DNA of 37,849 bases from Gemmatimonadota bacterium (GTDB taxonomy: Bacteria; Gemmatimonadota; Gemmatimonadetes; Gemmatimonadales; JACORV01): contig JACORV010000122.1 in the NCBI GenBank assembly GCA_016179225.1, forward strand, positions 1-37,849, written 5' to 3'. A model generated the notes under the pieces. That model had not been told where the DNA came from and ran no database searches. It was given only the letters and a program-made list of their open reading frames with translations. Position numbers and translations under genes: made by a program. This document shows positions 18,547 to 28,325 of the stretch, one piece after another. Position 1 is the stretch's first letter. Each line of letters opens with the position of its first letter.

Positions 18547-20712
18547 ATGAGCAACCTCGACAAGTTCAAAGAAGCCGCGCGAAAACTCGAGCAGAAGGGG
18601 CAGTGGCAGAAGGCGATCGAGCAGCTCGTCAAGGCGATCGACGCCTTCGAGGCCACCCCTGAGGGGGACGACGCCGAGCTCGCCCTCTATAACAAGGTCG
18701 GCGATCTCTACCAGAAGGTCGGCGACACCCAGAACGCGATCACCTACTACGAGCGCGCCGTCGACAAGTACGCCGAGGGCGGCCTCGTCAACAATGCGAT
18801 CGCCCTCGCCAACAAGATGCTCCGCCTCGCTCCCGGCCGCGCGCCGGTTTACCTCAAGCTCGGCATGCTGTTCGCAAAGAAGGGCTTCGGCACGGAGGCG
18901 AAGCAGAACCTGCTCGAGTACGCCGACCGGATGCAGAAGGCCGGGCAGCTCGAGGAGGCGTTCAAGGCGCTGAAGAAGTTCGCCGAGATGACGCCGGGGA
19001 ACGACGACATGTGGGCGGTGCTGGCGCAGCAGGCGCGCGCCGCGGCGAAGACGCCCGAGGCCGCGGAGCAGGTGGAGAAGCTGCTGGCGGAGTTCGAGGC
19101 GAAGGACAAGGTGGTGGTGCAGCGGCGGTCGCGGATGAGCCGCAGCATGATCACCGGCGAAGACCTGCCGCCCGAGCCGAAGGCCAAGAAGGACCTGGTG
19201 TTCCTCGACCTCGGCGAGCCGACGCCGGCGGCCCGCCGGAGCGCCGCGACCAGGGCCCCGGTCGAGGAGCTTCCCCCGCCCGAGCCGGAGATTCCGGCGC
19301 TCGAGATCGAGAGCACGTCGCTCGCCACCCCCGAGGAGGTGTCCCCCGCGGCGGAGGTGCCGCTGCTCGAGGTCGAGCCCACGTCGCTGGCGGAGCCGGA
19401 GGCCGCCCCGGCCGCGGCGTCCGAGCCGTCGTTCGAGCTTGAGCCGACCACACTCGACGTGGAGCCCACTTCGCTGGTGGAGCCGGCGGCGGCCGCTCCC
19501 GCGGACGACCTGGGCGCGCTCGACCTCGAGGTCACGCCGATCGCCGAAGAACAGGAGGAGAGGGCCGAGGCGGTGGCCGGACTCCCGCTCCTCGAGGTCG
19601 GCGAGGAGGAGCCGGCGGCGGTGGCCGAGGCGCAGAGTAGCTCGACGCTCGAGTTCCTCGATCTGGGCGAGGTTACCGCGACGGCGCCGAGCATCGAGGA
19701 TCTCGGAGCCCGCATCTTCGCGAACGCCGAGGACTGGGAAGCGCACCGGCTCTTCGGCGAGGCGCTGATCGAGAAGGGCGAGCGGGAGCGCGGCCTGGCC
19801 GAGCTCGACCTCGCGCTCGATGGCTATGACCAGGCGGGCGACCTGGAAATGGCGTACGTGGTCACCGAGGAGGTGCTCCGCCTTGACCCCAATAGCGTGC
19901 GCCACCAGCAGAAGCGGGTGGAGATTGCGTATCGGCAGAGCGACAAGGCTCGCTTGGTGGACGCGTACGTGGAGCTGGCCGACGCCCTCCTGCGCTCGAA
20001 CGATCCGGACAAGGCGATCGCCGTTTACCAGCGGGTGCTGGAGCATGATCCGTCCAATCCGCGCGCCAGGTCCGCGCTGGACACGCTGGCGCCGCCCGCC
20101 GCGGCCCCAGCCGCACCGGCCGCGGCCGCCCCTTCCGCACCGCCGACGCCACTCGAGCCCGCCGCTGTAGGCGCGGCCGCGGGCGAGTACGTGGACCTGG
20201 CCGCCCTCCTCTTCGACGAAGAGGGCCCCAAGGACACCAGGATGCGGATCGAAGACGAGGAGCCCACGGGAGACGAGCAGAAGGACTTCTCGCAGATGCT
20301 CGCGGCGTTCAAGAAGGGCATCGAGGCCAACGTCGGCGAAGAGGACTTCCAGAGCCACTACGACCTGGGTGTGGCGTACAAGGAAATGGGGTTGCTCGAC
20401 GAGGCCATCGCCGAGTTCCAGAAGGCGCTGCGCAGCACCGACGGCCGCCTCAAGAGCTCCGAGGCCCTGGGGCTCTGCTTCTTCGAGAAGGGTCAGTTCG
20501 CCGTCGCCGAGACGATACTCCGCCGCGCGCTGGAGCTGCCGGCGTCGAGCGAGGCGGAGCGCATCGGTCTGCTCTACTGGCTGGGACGCACGCTGGAGGA
20601 GCAGGGCAAGGGGCGCGACGCGCTGGGCTCGTACAACCGCGTCTTCGCGGTGGACATCAACTTCCAGGACGTGAACCAGCGGGTCAAGGCGCTGTCGAAG
20701 GCGGGAGTGTAG
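18547..20712 (+). CDS. TPR-repeat protein with acidic/Pro-rich EPTSL repeat linker
   Basis: N-terminal TPRs (ALYNKVGDLYQKVGDTQNAITYYERAVDKYAEGG), low-complexity linker with LEIESTSL / LEVEPTSL / ELEPTTLDVEPTSL, C-terminal TPRs. Confidence 0.82.
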   Translation: MSNLDKFKEAARKLEQKGQWQKAIEQLVKAIDAFEATPEGDDAELALYNKVGDLYQKVGDTQNAITYYERAVDKYAEGGLVNNAIALANKMLRLAPGRAPVYLKLGMLFAKKGFGTEAKQNLLEYADRMQKAGQLEEAFKALKKFAEMTPGNDDMWAVLAQQARAAAKTPEAAEQVEKLLAEFEAKDKVVVQRRSRMSRSMITGEDLPPEPKAKKDLVFLDLGEPTPAARRSAATRAPVEELPPPEPEIPALEIESTSLATPEEVSPAAEVPLLEVEPTSLAEPEAAPAAASEPSFELEPTTLDVEPTSLVEPAAAAPADDLGALDLEVTPIAEEQEERAEAVAGLPLLEVGEEEPAAVAEAQSSSTLEFLDLGEVTATAPSIEDLGARIFANAEDWEAHRLFGEALIEKGERERGLAELDLALDGYDQAGDLEMAYVVTEEVLRLDPNSVRHQQKRVEIAYRQSDKARLVDAYVELADALLRSNDPDKAIAVYQRVLEHDPSNPRARSALDTLAPPAAAPAAPAAAAPSAPPTPLEPAAVGAAAGEYVDLAALLFDEEGPKDTRMRIEDEEPTGDEQKDFSQMLAAFKKGIEANVGEEDFQSHYDLGVAYKEMGLLDEAIAEFQKALRSTDGRLKSSEALGLCFFEKGQFAVAETILRRALELPASSEAERIGLLYWLGRTLEEQGKGRDALGSYNRVFAVDINFQDVNQRVKALSKAGV

Positions 20713-20715
20713 CGG

Positions 20716-21705
20716 GTGACCCACCAGGCTGCCGGCGTCACGCTGGCCGACGTGCAGCGACCGGTCGTGGCGCAGCTGGATGCCGTCACCGCCGATCTGC
20801 GCGCCATCATCTCGGCCGATTTTCCCCTAATCGAGGAAGTGAATGGCCATCTTCTCCAGATGAAGGGGAAGCTGTTCCGGCCCACGCTGCTGCTCCTGGC
20901 GAGCGAGGCGTCGGGGGCGCGGGACCCGCGGGCCGTGCGGCTCGCCGCGATCGTCGAGCTGATCCACCTCGCGACCCTGGTGCACGACGACTCGGTGGAC
21001 CACTCGTCGCTGCGCCGGGGGATGCCCACGGTGAATGCCCTCTTCAGCCACCAGATCTCGGTGATCATGGGCGATTATCTCTACTCGCGCGCGATCATCG
21101 AGCTGGTGCGGCTCGACGACCTGGAGCCGCTGCGGGTCCTGTCGCGGGTCACCAACGAGATGACGGTCGGCGAGATGCGGCAGCTGGGGGCTTACGACGC
21201 GCTGAGCTTCCGCGAAGCAGACTACGAGCTGCTCATCCGCTCGAAGACCGCCTCGCTCGTCGCGGCGGCGTGCGAGGTCGGTGCGCTGCGCGCCGAGCCG
21301 GCGTGGCGCCGGGCGCTCCGTGCCTATGGCGACGCGCTGGGGATGGCGTTCCAGATCACCGACGACCTCCTTGACTACACCGAGGGCGAGGCGGTGACGG
21401 GCAAGCCCTCGGGGCAGGACCTCAAGGAGCACAAGGTGACGCTCCCGCTCATCGCCGCGCTGCCGCACCTCGCCCCGGAGGAGCGTCGTATGGTGCAGCA
21501 GCTCTTCCTCGCCTCGGAACCCCCCGACGAGGAGGTTGCACAGGTCATGGACATGGTGGCGCGGTGCGGCGGGCTCGACTACGCCCGCGAGCGCGCGGCC
21601 GGGTACGCGGCACAGGCCGAAGCCTCCATCGAGGACCTCGGGCCCTCGGCCTCCCGCGACGCCCTGCGTGATGCGATCGCCTACGCCGTGGAGCGGCGGC
21701 GCTGA
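20716..21705 (+). CDS. Polyprenyl (octaprenyl-type) diphosphate synthase
   Basis: GKLFRPTLLLLASEA, LVHDDSVD first Asp-rich motif, QITDDLLDYTE second Asp-rich motif, GKPSGQDLKEHKVTLPLI. Confidence 0.94.
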   Translation: MTHQAAGVTLADVQRPVVAQLDAVTADLRAIISADFPLIEEVNGHLLQMKGKLFRPTLLLLASEASGARDPRAVRLAAIVELIHLATLVHDDSVDHSSLRRGMPTVNALFSHQISVIMGDYLYSRAIIELVRLDDLEPLRVLSRVTNEMTVGEMRQLGAYDALSFREADYELLIRSKTASLVAAACEVGALRAEPAWRRALRAYGDALGMAFQITDDLLDYTEGEAVTGKPSGQDLKEHKVTLPLIAALPHLAPEERRMVQQLFLASEPPDEEVAQVMDMVARCGGLDYARERAAGYAAQAEASIEDLGPSASRDALRDAIAYAVERRR

Positions 21706-21708
21706 CGC

Positions 21709-21981
21709 GTGGCGCATGTCCCACGCCGCCCGCTCTTCTATCTCGGGGTGCTCGCCTCGGGGTTCGCCCTGGGCGGGCTCCTGTCGGCCTTCCTGCGCCG
21801 TTTCATGCCCGAGGGGGCTCCGCGGGACGTCCTGACCTTCGCCGTGACCGCCCACCTTGGCCCCGTCACCATCGACCTCTTGGTTCTGTCCTTCACGATC
21901 GGGCCCATCGGTATTAATGTTTCTGTGCTGGCGGTCGTCGGGGTCGTCCTGGCCTACCTGCTGGCACGGTCGCTGTTCTGA
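21709..21981 (+). CDS. Small membrane protein, DUF4321-like
   Basis: 90 aa, two TM segments, LGPVTIDLLVLSFTIGPIGINVSVLAVVGVVLAYLLARSLF. Confidence 0.6.
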   Translation: MAHVPRRPLFYLGVLASGFALGGLLSAFLRRFMPEGAPRDVLTFAVTAHLGPVTIDLLVLSFTIGPIGINVSVLAVVGVVLAYLLARSLF

Positions 21982-21986
21982 AGAAG

Positions 21987-22057
21987 GTTGAAGAGTTGAA
22001 AAGTTGAAGAGTTGAAGGCTTCAACTCTTGAACTCTTGAACTCTTCAACTCTTCAAC
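21987..22057. repeat. Inverted word array of AGTTGAAG-type words abutting the tatA Shine-Dalgarno
   Basis: GTTGAAGAGTTGAAAAGTTGAAGAGTTGAAG followed by CTTCAACTCTTGAACTCTTGAACTCTTCAACTCTTCAAC. Confidence 0.9.
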
Positions 22058-22069
22058 GAGGAGTCGCCT

Positions 22070-22291
22070 ATGCTGGGCAATCTGGGCATGTCCGAGATCC
22101 TGATGATCCTCGTCATCGTGCTGCTCATCTTCGGCGCCAAGCGCCTGCCGGAGATCGGGTCGGCCATGGGCAAGGGCATCCGGGAATTCAAGAAGAGCAT
22201 GCGCGAGGTGACGGAAGACATCGATCGTCCCGAGCCGCCCGCCGAGCCGAGGCGACTGCCGACGCCGGACGAACCGCGACGGCAGAACTAA
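22070..22291 (+). CDS. tatA: Sec-independent protein translocase TatA
   Basis: LGMSEILMILVIVLLIFGAKRLPEIGSAMGKGIREFKKSMRE. Confidence 0.94.
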   Translation: MLGNLGMSEILMILVIVLLIFGAKRLPEIGSAMGKGIREFKKSMREVTEDIDRPEPPAEPRRLPTPDEPRRQN

Positions 22292-22304
22292 GCCCGAACA
22301 CCAA

Positions 22305-22335
22305 CGGGGCGCGGATCGAAGAGAGCCGCGCCCCG
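22305..22335. terminator. Hairpin between convergent tatA and ppiD (likely bidirectional terminator)
   Basis: CGGGGCGCGG / CCGCGCCCCG 10-bp perfect stem, 11-nt loop, in a convergent intergenic region. Confidence 0.6.
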
Positions 22336-22355
22336 TATCACGTCGAGGCCGAGCG

Positions 22356-24191
22356 CTACGGCGTCTGCTGCTGCGCCGCCGGCCGCAGCACCTCGGCGCG
22401 CCGGTCCTTCACGTCGGCCTGCCGCCGCAACGACTCCAGGTAGGCCTGCACCCGCACCTGCCGAGCCGCCCGCAGCACCGCCAGCCGCTGGTCATCCTTC
22501 TGCCGCAGCCACGCCGCGGAGTCCGCCGAGACGCGTCGTTCCGGCTCGATGAAGAAGAACATGTCGCTGCTGGACAGGAGCCGCGACCGCTCGCCGACGC
22601 GCAGGCGGAACGCCGCCCCCACGGCCTCCGTCGCCGTGCCGAGCAGCGGCACCGTCGCGGTCCGCGTGAATGGCCCCAGGGTGGTGACGGTGAGGCGGAG
22701 CGCCGACGCCACCTGGTCGAGCGTCTGGCCGCTGTTGAGCCGCCGCTCTGCGTCCCGGGCGATCGCCTCCGCCGCCGCCCGCTTCTTCTCCAGCGTCACG
22801 CGGACCAGTACGTTTGCCCGCACTTCGGCCAGCGGCGGGGTGCCGGCCGGCGCGACGCTGTCCAGCCGGAACACGTAGTACGCGCCGTTCGTCTCCACGA
22901 CCGGACTCGTCTCTCCGACGTTCGCCTCAAACACCCACACCCCGACGTCGGGAATGCGGTAGCGGCCCAGCACGTACGGCACGCTCTCGTAGAGCGGCGG
23001 GCCGTGCTCGACCGTCAGGGACATCAGGCGGGCGACGCTGTCGAGGACTTCCGGATCGGACTGCTCGGCGGCGAGGCGGTCGAGCGAGTCGGCCCGCGCC
23101 TCCAGGGTGTCGAGGCGCGCGCCCGTCCGCGCGATCGGGATCAGGATGTGCCGCGCCTGAACGCTGTCGGCGGTGCGGCGCTCGACCTTGATGAGATGCA
23201 CGCCATAGAGCGAGACCACCGGCTCGGACACCTGGCCGGCCGGCAGGCGGAAGGCGGCCTGCTCGAACGGGGGGGCCATCTGCCCGCGACCGAACATCGG
23301 CAGCTCGCCGCCCTGCTCCCGGGAGCCCGAATCCGCGGATTCCGTCCGGGCGATCGCCGCGAAGTCGGCGCCCTGGATGATCGAGTCGCGCAGCCCGCGC
23401 GCGCGCTCCATGCTCTGCACCGAATCGATCCTCGTCGGAAGCTTCAGCACCGCGATGAAGGACAGCACGGCGCGCGCGGGCCGCTCGAGGTCGGTCTGGT
23501 GCGCGTCGTAGTAAGCCTGGACGTCCCCGTCGGTGACGCGCACCGACGCATCGGCAACTACGTCCGCCGGCCGGATCACGAGCGCGCGCAACGTTACGGA
23601 GTCATGCTGGTCCCGCCAGATGGTCCACAGCTTGGCGTCCGAGACGTAGATGTCCGACGTCACCTGCTCCAGCAGCTTGAGCCGCGGCAGCTCCTCGCGG
23701 TAGCGCCGCTCCATCTCGATCAGGAACGGGCGGCTCGCCGAGGTCTGCGTCAAGAACCGCTCGTACTTCTGGGGGTCGAACTGGCCGTCGGTCTGGAACT
23801 GCGGGTCCTGAACGACCTCGCGCGGCGGGTAGCGATGCACGGCGTCGCCGATTTCGCGGTCGGAGACGATGATGCCGCGGCGCTGGTACTGCTCCCGGAG
23901 CAGTTCGGTCTGCACCAGCCGGTCGAACGCCGCGTCCTCGATCTGGCGCTGCTCCTCGCGGGTGAGCGGCTGGCCGGGATTCTGCTGCCTGGCCTCCTCG
24001 TACGCCGCGCGATACGCGTCCAGCCAGGCCTGGTACCGGATGGGTGTGCCATCCACCGAGCCGACGTCCTGGGTCTGCAGCTGCCCCTGGCCGGTCACCC
24101 CCATGCCGACGTCGAAGACCAGCCACCCGACGAACGCCACCATGAGGACGAGCATGATGATCTTGGTCTTCTCGCGCATCGCACTGAGCAT
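22356..24191 (-). CDS. PpiD/SurA-type peptidyl-prolyl isomerase, membrane-anchored
   Basis: MREKTKIIMLVLMVAFVGWLVFDVGMG TM anchor; SurA_N-like region; parvulin ADFAAIARTESADSGSREQGGELPMFGRGQMAPPFEQAAFRLPAGQVSEPVVSLYGVHLIKVE. Confidence 0.87.
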   Translation of the reverse strand: MLSAMREKTKIIMLVLMVAFVGWLVFDVGMGVTGQGQLQTQDVGSVDGTPIRYQAWLDAYRAAYEEARQQNPGQPLTREEQRQIEDAAFDRLVQTELLREQYQRRGIIVSDREIGDAVHRYPPREVVQDPQFQTDGQFDPQKYERFLTQTSASRPFLIEMERRYREELPRLKLLEQVTSDIYVSDAKLWTIWRDQHDSVTLRALVIRPADVVADASVRVTDGDVQAYYDAHQTDLERPARAVLSFIAVLKLPTRIDSVQSMERARGLRDSIIQGADFAAIARTESADSGSREQGGELPMFGRGQMAPPFEQAAFRLPAGQVSEPVVSLYGVHLIKVERRTADSVQARHILIPIARTGARLDTLEARADSLDRLAAEQSDPEVLDSVARLMSLTVEHGPPLYESVPYVLGRYRIPDVGVWVFEANVGETSPVVETNGAYYVFRLDSVAPAGTPPLAEVRANVLVRVTLEKKRAAAEAIARDAERRLNSGQTLDQVASALRLTVTTLGPFTRTATVPLLGTATEAVGAAFRLRVGERSRLLSSSDMFFFIEPERRVSADSAAWLRQKDDQRLAVLRAARQVRVQAYLESLRRQADVKDRRAEVLRPAAQQQTP

Positions 24192-24208
24192 GTCGGGCTC
24201 CAAAACGG

Positions 24209-24294
24209 GTGCGTGTGAGCGGTGCGTGGGACGGGAAGGCGTGATCGGCACTAACCCACGCACCACGTACCACGCACCACGTACCCCCGAAGGC
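24209..24294. repeat. GGTGCGT/ACGCACC word array with inverted arms in the ppiD-TPR divergent region
   Basis: GGTGCGTGGG (24221-24230) vs CCCACGCACC (24255-24264), followed by ACGTACCACGCACCACGTAC. Confidence 0.8.
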
Positions 24295-24348
24295 CGCTAA
24301 ATGTAGAAGGGACAACGCCCAAAGCCAACCGCCGGGAGGGCTTTCCCG

Positions 24349-24378
24349 TTGACACGGTCTGGCGCCGCAACGTATACT
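24349..24378 (+). promoter_or_regulatory. Sigma-70-like promoter (TTGACA-18 bp-TATACT)
   Basis: TTGACA 24349-24354; TATACT 24373-24378; 40 bp upstream of the ATG at 24418. Confidence 0.7.
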
Positions 24379-24417
24379 CGCCACGTAGCCCGCACGGACC
24401 GAATGCCCAGGGGTTTG

Positions 24418-26145
24418 ATGGCAGCCAGCGAAATCGAGAAGCTCGAAACCCGCTACGCCGAAAACCCGGAAGGTCGGTACTTCGCGCCGCTCGCGGACGC
24501 CTACCGCAAGGCGGGGCGCGTGGACGACGCCCTCCAGCTCGTGCAGAAGGGACTGGAGAAGCACCCGGACTACCTCTCCGCCCACATCGTGCTGGGCCGC
24601 TGCTTCCTCGATAAGAAGGACGACTTGGCCGCCCAGGGCGCGTTCGGGAACGTCCTGGGGATCGATTCGGAGAACATCATCGCGCTCAAGAGCCTGGCGG
24701 AGATCGCCGAGCGGACGGGCGATACCGAGTCGGCGAGGCGCTGGCTGCAAAAGCTGCTGGTCGTGGACTCGATGAACACTGATGCCGAGGCCGATCTGCA
24801 GCGTCTCGGCGGCCCGCTGCCGGAGGAGACACCGGCCGAGGCGGCCCCGGCCGAGGAAGCTCCCGCGGCCGAGATCTCCTTCGCGGACGTCACCGCGGCG
24901 GCCGAGGCCCCGACCGAACCGGTGCCGGCCGTCGAGCTGGAACCGGTGGAGTCCCCGCCGGCGATCACCGAGGCGCCCACCGAGCCGATCCCGGCCGTGA
25001 TTATCGAGGAGCCTGTGACGCCAGAGGAGGTCGCGCCACCCCCGGACCTCGTGCCTTTCGACGATTCGCTCCAATGGGGCGCCGGGGAGCGGCTCTCCGG
25101 CGCGGTGCGCGTCGAGGACCTCGAGGCGGCGCATCACGAGGAGCCGCTTGGAGCGCCGGCGATCGAGTTCCTCGACACGGGCCCGAGTCTCGAGGCCGCG
25201 CGCGCGCCAGCCGAGGAGCCGGCGGCCGCCGGGTCGGTGTGGGACGCCGCGCCCGAGATCCCGAGTCTCGACCTCGAAGCGCCGCCCGCGGCTGGTGCCT
25301 CCGGGGCAGCGCCGGCTGAGATCGCGGGGGCCGACCTCGGTCCGACGGGGGACCTGATGATCCCGCTCGGCGTCGGGCCGGAGGAAGCGCCGGCCGCGGC
25401 CGCCGAGCCGATGGTTCCGCGCGAGGCACCGCCTTCGGCGGATCTGCCACTCATTATGCCTGAAGACGTCACGCCGCCCGAGGAGATGGCGCGGCCGTCC
25501 ACCAAGCAGGTCCAGATGGTCTCGCCGCAGCCTACGGCCGAAGAGCCGCCGGCCGGAGGCAAGCCGGAGCCGATGCTCACGGAGACGATGGGCGACCTCT
25601 ACCTCAAGCAGGGCTTCAAGAGCGAGGCCGCCGACGTGTACCGCCGGCTGCTCGCCCAGCGACCCGACGACCCCACGCTCCGGGCGAAGCTCGCCCAGGT
25701 CGAGGGTCCGCCGCCCAGCTTGAGCGCTGCGTCGCTCGGCGCGGAGCCAGTGGGAGCGTGGCTGCAGCGCGTGGCGCGGGCGTCGCTTTCGGCGCCGATG
25801 CCGCCCCGCGCGGCGCCCCCGCCCGAAGAACCGACGCCGATGGAAGCGGCGTTCGCGGCGGCCGAGCCGGAGGTGGCGGTTGTCGGGGAGCCGGCGCACC
25901 CGGCGAGTGACGCGTTTTCGCTCGACCAGATCTTTGGGGCGGAATCGGCCACGGGTGGCCAGACGCCGGCGCCCGAGCCGGCCCCGCCGGCCCCGCCGGC
26001 GGCGCCGGCCAGCGCTTCCTTCGACGAGTTCTTCGGCGCCAAGCCCGAGGAGGAGAGCGTGCGGCCGAAGCCGGCCGAAGCCGCGCCGCCGGCTGAAGAC
26101 GACCTCAGCGCGTTCAACGCCTGGCTCCACGGTCTCAAGCGCTAG
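24418..26145 (+). CDS. TPR-repeat protein with long Pro/Ala/Glu linker
   Basis: [50 protein letters not shown]..., C-terminal [32 protein letters not shown]. Confidence 0.82.
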   Translation: MAASEIEKLETRYAENPEGRYFAPLADAYRKAGRVDDALQLVQKGLEKHPDYLSAHIVLGRCFLDKKDDLAAQGAFGNVLGIDSENIIALKSLAEIAERTGDTESARRWLQKLLVVDSMNTDAEADLQRLGGPLPEETPAEAAPAEEAPAAEISFADVTAAAEAPTEPVPAVELEPVESPPAITEAPTEPIPAVIIEEPVTPEEVAPPPDLVPFDDSLQWGAGERLSGAVRVEDLEAAHHEEPLGAPAIEFLDTGPSLEAARAPAEEPAAAGSVWDAAPEIPSLDLEAPPAAGASGAAPAEIAGADLGPTGDLMIPLGVGPEEAPAAAAEPMVPREAPPSADLPLIMPEDVTPPEEMARPSTKQVQMVSPQPTAEEPPAGGKPEPMLTETMGDLYLKQGFKSEAADVYRRLLAQRPDDPTLRAKLAQVEGPPPSLSAASLGAEPVGAWLQRVARASLSAPMPPRAAPPPEEPTPMEAAFAAAEPEVAVVGEPAHPASDAFSLDQIFGAESATGGQTPAPEPAPPAPPAAPASASFDEFFGAKPEEESVRPKPAEAAPPAEDDLSAFNAWLHGLKR

Positions 26146-26612
26146 TGCACATCGCGGTCATCAACGGTCCGAACCTCAACCTCCTGGGGGTTCGGGAGCC
26201 GGAACGCTATGGCACCGCGACCCTGGCGGAAATCGAGGCGCGGGTGCGTGAGCGCGCCGCGCCGCTGGGCGCCGAGATCGCGTGGTTCCAGTCCAACCAC
26301 GAGGGCGCGCTCGTCGAGGCGATCCAGGCGCTGCGGGGAGCGACCGACGGCGCCCTCATCAACGCCGCCGCGTTCACGCACACCTCCGTGGCGCTGCGCG
26401 ACGCGGTCCTCGCGGTGGACGTCCCCTTCGTGGAGGTCCACCTCTCGAACATCTGGGCGCGGGAGGAGGAGCGACACAAGTCGCTGCTCGCCGATCTGGC
26501 GATCGGCGTCGTGGCGGGCTTCGGCCCCGACTCGTACGTGCTGGGGCTCGAGGCGATGGTAGGGTGGCTGCGGCGGGCGGAGCGCCCGGAGCCGGGTGCG
26601 CTGGAGGTCTGA
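26145..26612 (+). CDS. aroQ: Type II 3-dehydroquinate dehydratase
   Basis: [65 protein letters not shown]. Confidence 0.96.
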   Translation: MHIAVINGPNLNLLGVREPERYGTATLAEIEARVRERAAPLGAEIAWFQSNHEGALVEAIQALRGATDGALINAAAFTHTSVALRDAVLAVDVPFVEVHLSNIWAREEERHKSLLADLAIGVVAGFGPDSYVLGLEAMVGWLRRAERPEPGALEV

Positions 26613-26631
26613 GCGTTGCTTAGCTCCCCCG

Positions 26632-26664
26632 CGTCCGCACCTCTCCAAGTTCGCACGTCCGCAC
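26632..26664 (+). repeat. CGTCCGCAC word array in the aroQ-pepP gap
   Basis: CGTCCGCAC at 26632-26640 and 26656-26664 with GTTCGCAC between, ending 3 nt before the ATG. Confidence 0.7.
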
Positions 26665-26667
26665 GTC

Positions 26668-27759
26668 ATGTCTGACCGCCGACCCGAACGCCTCCAGGCG
26701 CTCCACCGGAAGCTCGCGGCCGACGGGCTCGACGGCCTCTTGGTCACGTCGCTCCCGAACATCCGGTACCTCACGGGGTTCTCGGGCACGAGCGCCGTGT
26801 TGCTGGTCACCGGGGGGGATGCCGTCTTCGTCTCCGACTTCCGGTACCGGACTCAGGCGGCGCTGGAGATCGGCGACCTGGCCAGGATCGAGATCGACAG
26901 CGGCAGCCTCTGGCAGCGACTCTTCAAGGTACTGCCGGAGCTGTCCGGCGCGACGACGCTCGGCTTCGAGGCGCACGTTCTGACGGCCCAGGACGCCGGA
27001 CGCCTGGTCGATGCCGCGCGCCCCTGGCGCTTCGGACCCACGGTGGACATCGTCGAGGGACTCCGCACGGTGAAGGCGCCGGAGGAGGTCGAGGCGATCC
27101 GGGATGCGGGCGAGGTCGCGACGGCGGCCTTGGGGCAGCTGGTGGTGTCGCTGCGCGCCGGGCAGACGGAGCAGGAGGCCGCCGCGGTGCTCGAGAGCGC
27201 GCTGCGCCGGCACGGGACCGAGGGTTATCCGTTCCCGACCATCGTGGCGTCCGGACCGCGCGCGGCGCTACCGCACGCTCGCACCTCGCGCCGCGTGATC
27301 GCTCCGGGGGACTTCCTCCTCGTGGACTTCGGGGCCGTCGTCAACGGATACTGCTCGGACATCACCCGCACGTTCGTCGTGGGCGCGCCTGCGAGCGCGC
27401 GCCAGGTGGAGGTCTACGAGCTGGTGCGCGCGGCGCAGCGAGCCGCGCTGGCGGGCTTGCGCGCCGGGCTCACCGGGCGGCAGGGGGACGCGCTGGCGCG
27501 CGACCTCATCGAGGCGGCCGGCTGGGGTGACGCGTTCGGGCACTCCCTCGGTCACGGCGTGGGACTGGAAGTGCATGAGGCGCCGCGGCTCGCCAAGACG
27601 GTCGAATCGCCGCTGCCGGCGGCCGCGGTGGTCACGGTTGAACCGGGCGTCTATCTTCCCGAGTGGGGCGGGGTGCGGATCGAGGACGACGTCGCCCTGC
27701 GTCACGACGGGGTGGAGCTGCTGACGGAGTTTCCGCGGGACCTCACCGTACTGGGCTAG
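26668..27759 (+). CDS. M24 family Xaa-Pro aminopeptidase/dipeptidase
   Basis: [102 protein letters not shown]. Confidence 0.93.
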   Translation: MSDRRPERLQALHRKLAADGLDGLLVTSLPNIRYLTGFSGTSAVLLVTGGDAVFVSDFRYRTQAALEIGDLARIEIDSGSLWQRLFKVLPELSGATTLGFEAHVLTAQDAGRLVDAARPWRFGPTVDIVEGLRTVKAPEEVEAIRDAGEVATAALGQLVVSLRAGQTEQEAAAVLESALRRHGTEGYPFPTIVASGPRAALPHARTSRRVIAPGDFLLVDFGAVVNGYCSDITRTFVVGAPASARQVEVYELVRAAQRAALAGLRAGLTGRQGDALARDLIEAAGWGDAFGHSLGHGVGLEVHEAPRLAKTVESPLPAAAVVTVEPGVYLPEWGGVRIEDDVALRHDGVELLTEFPRDLTVLG

Positions 27760-27773
27760 GGCCCGGACAGGAG

Positions 27774-28325
27774 ATGCGCGTGAAGAAGCCGAAGGCTGCC
27801 ACCAAGAAAAGCGGGACGGCCGGCTCGGGCGACCGGGACCTGGCAGTGCTTCGGGAGCTCCTGTCGATGCTCGACGGCTCCGGCGCCGCGGCCATCAAGC
27901 TGCAGCGCGGGACGACGACCTACGAGGTGTCGAAGGGCGGTCAGGCGGTCCCCGTCCACGGCCACCCCGCCACCCTGGGCGGTCAGGCGGTCGGCGACGC
28001 CGCGCTGTTTCCGACCGCCTTACCGCCCGCGGGGAGCGGGCCGGGGCCCGTCACCGCCGTTCCGCCCGCGCCGCCGTCCAACCTGCTCGAGATCAAGTCA
28101 CCGATGGTGGGCACGTTCTACCGGGCCCCGGAGCCGGGCGCCGAGCCCTACGTGAAGGTGGGGAACCGCGTCTCGGCGGGCCAGACGCTGTGCATCATCG
28201 AGGCGATGAAGATCATGAACGAGATCGAATCCGAGGTGACGGGCACGGTGCGCGAGATCCTGGCGGACGACGCGCAGCCCGTCGAGTTTGGCCAGGTCCT
28301 TTTCAGGGTAGAGCCCAATGTCTGA
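27774..28325 (+). CDS. accB: Acetyl-CoA carboxylase biotin carboxyl carrier protein
   Basis: [51 protein letters not shown] biotinyl motif. Confidence 0.95.
   Translation: MRVKKPKAATKKSGTAGSGDRDLAVLRELLSMLDGSGAAAIKLQRGTTTYEVSKGGQAVPVHGHPATLGGQAVGDAALFPTALPPAGSGPGPVTAVPPAPPSNLLEIKSPMVGTFYRAPEPGAEPYVKVGNRVSAGQTLCIIEAMKIMNEIESEVTGTVREILADDAQPVEFGQVLFRVEPNV
27935..28028. repeat. Repeat/palindrome in the accB linker
   Basis: GGGCGGTCAGGCGGTC at 27935-27950 repeated at 27977-27992; the latter (27977-27994) pairs with CCGACCGCCTTACCGCCC (28011-28028), 17/18 match. Confidence 0.8.

Noticed and set aside
23602-26130. 842-aa minus-strand ORF across ppiD and the second TPR gene
   Set aside because: Out-of-frame shadow of ppiD plus antisense of the TPR gene; no recognisable domain.
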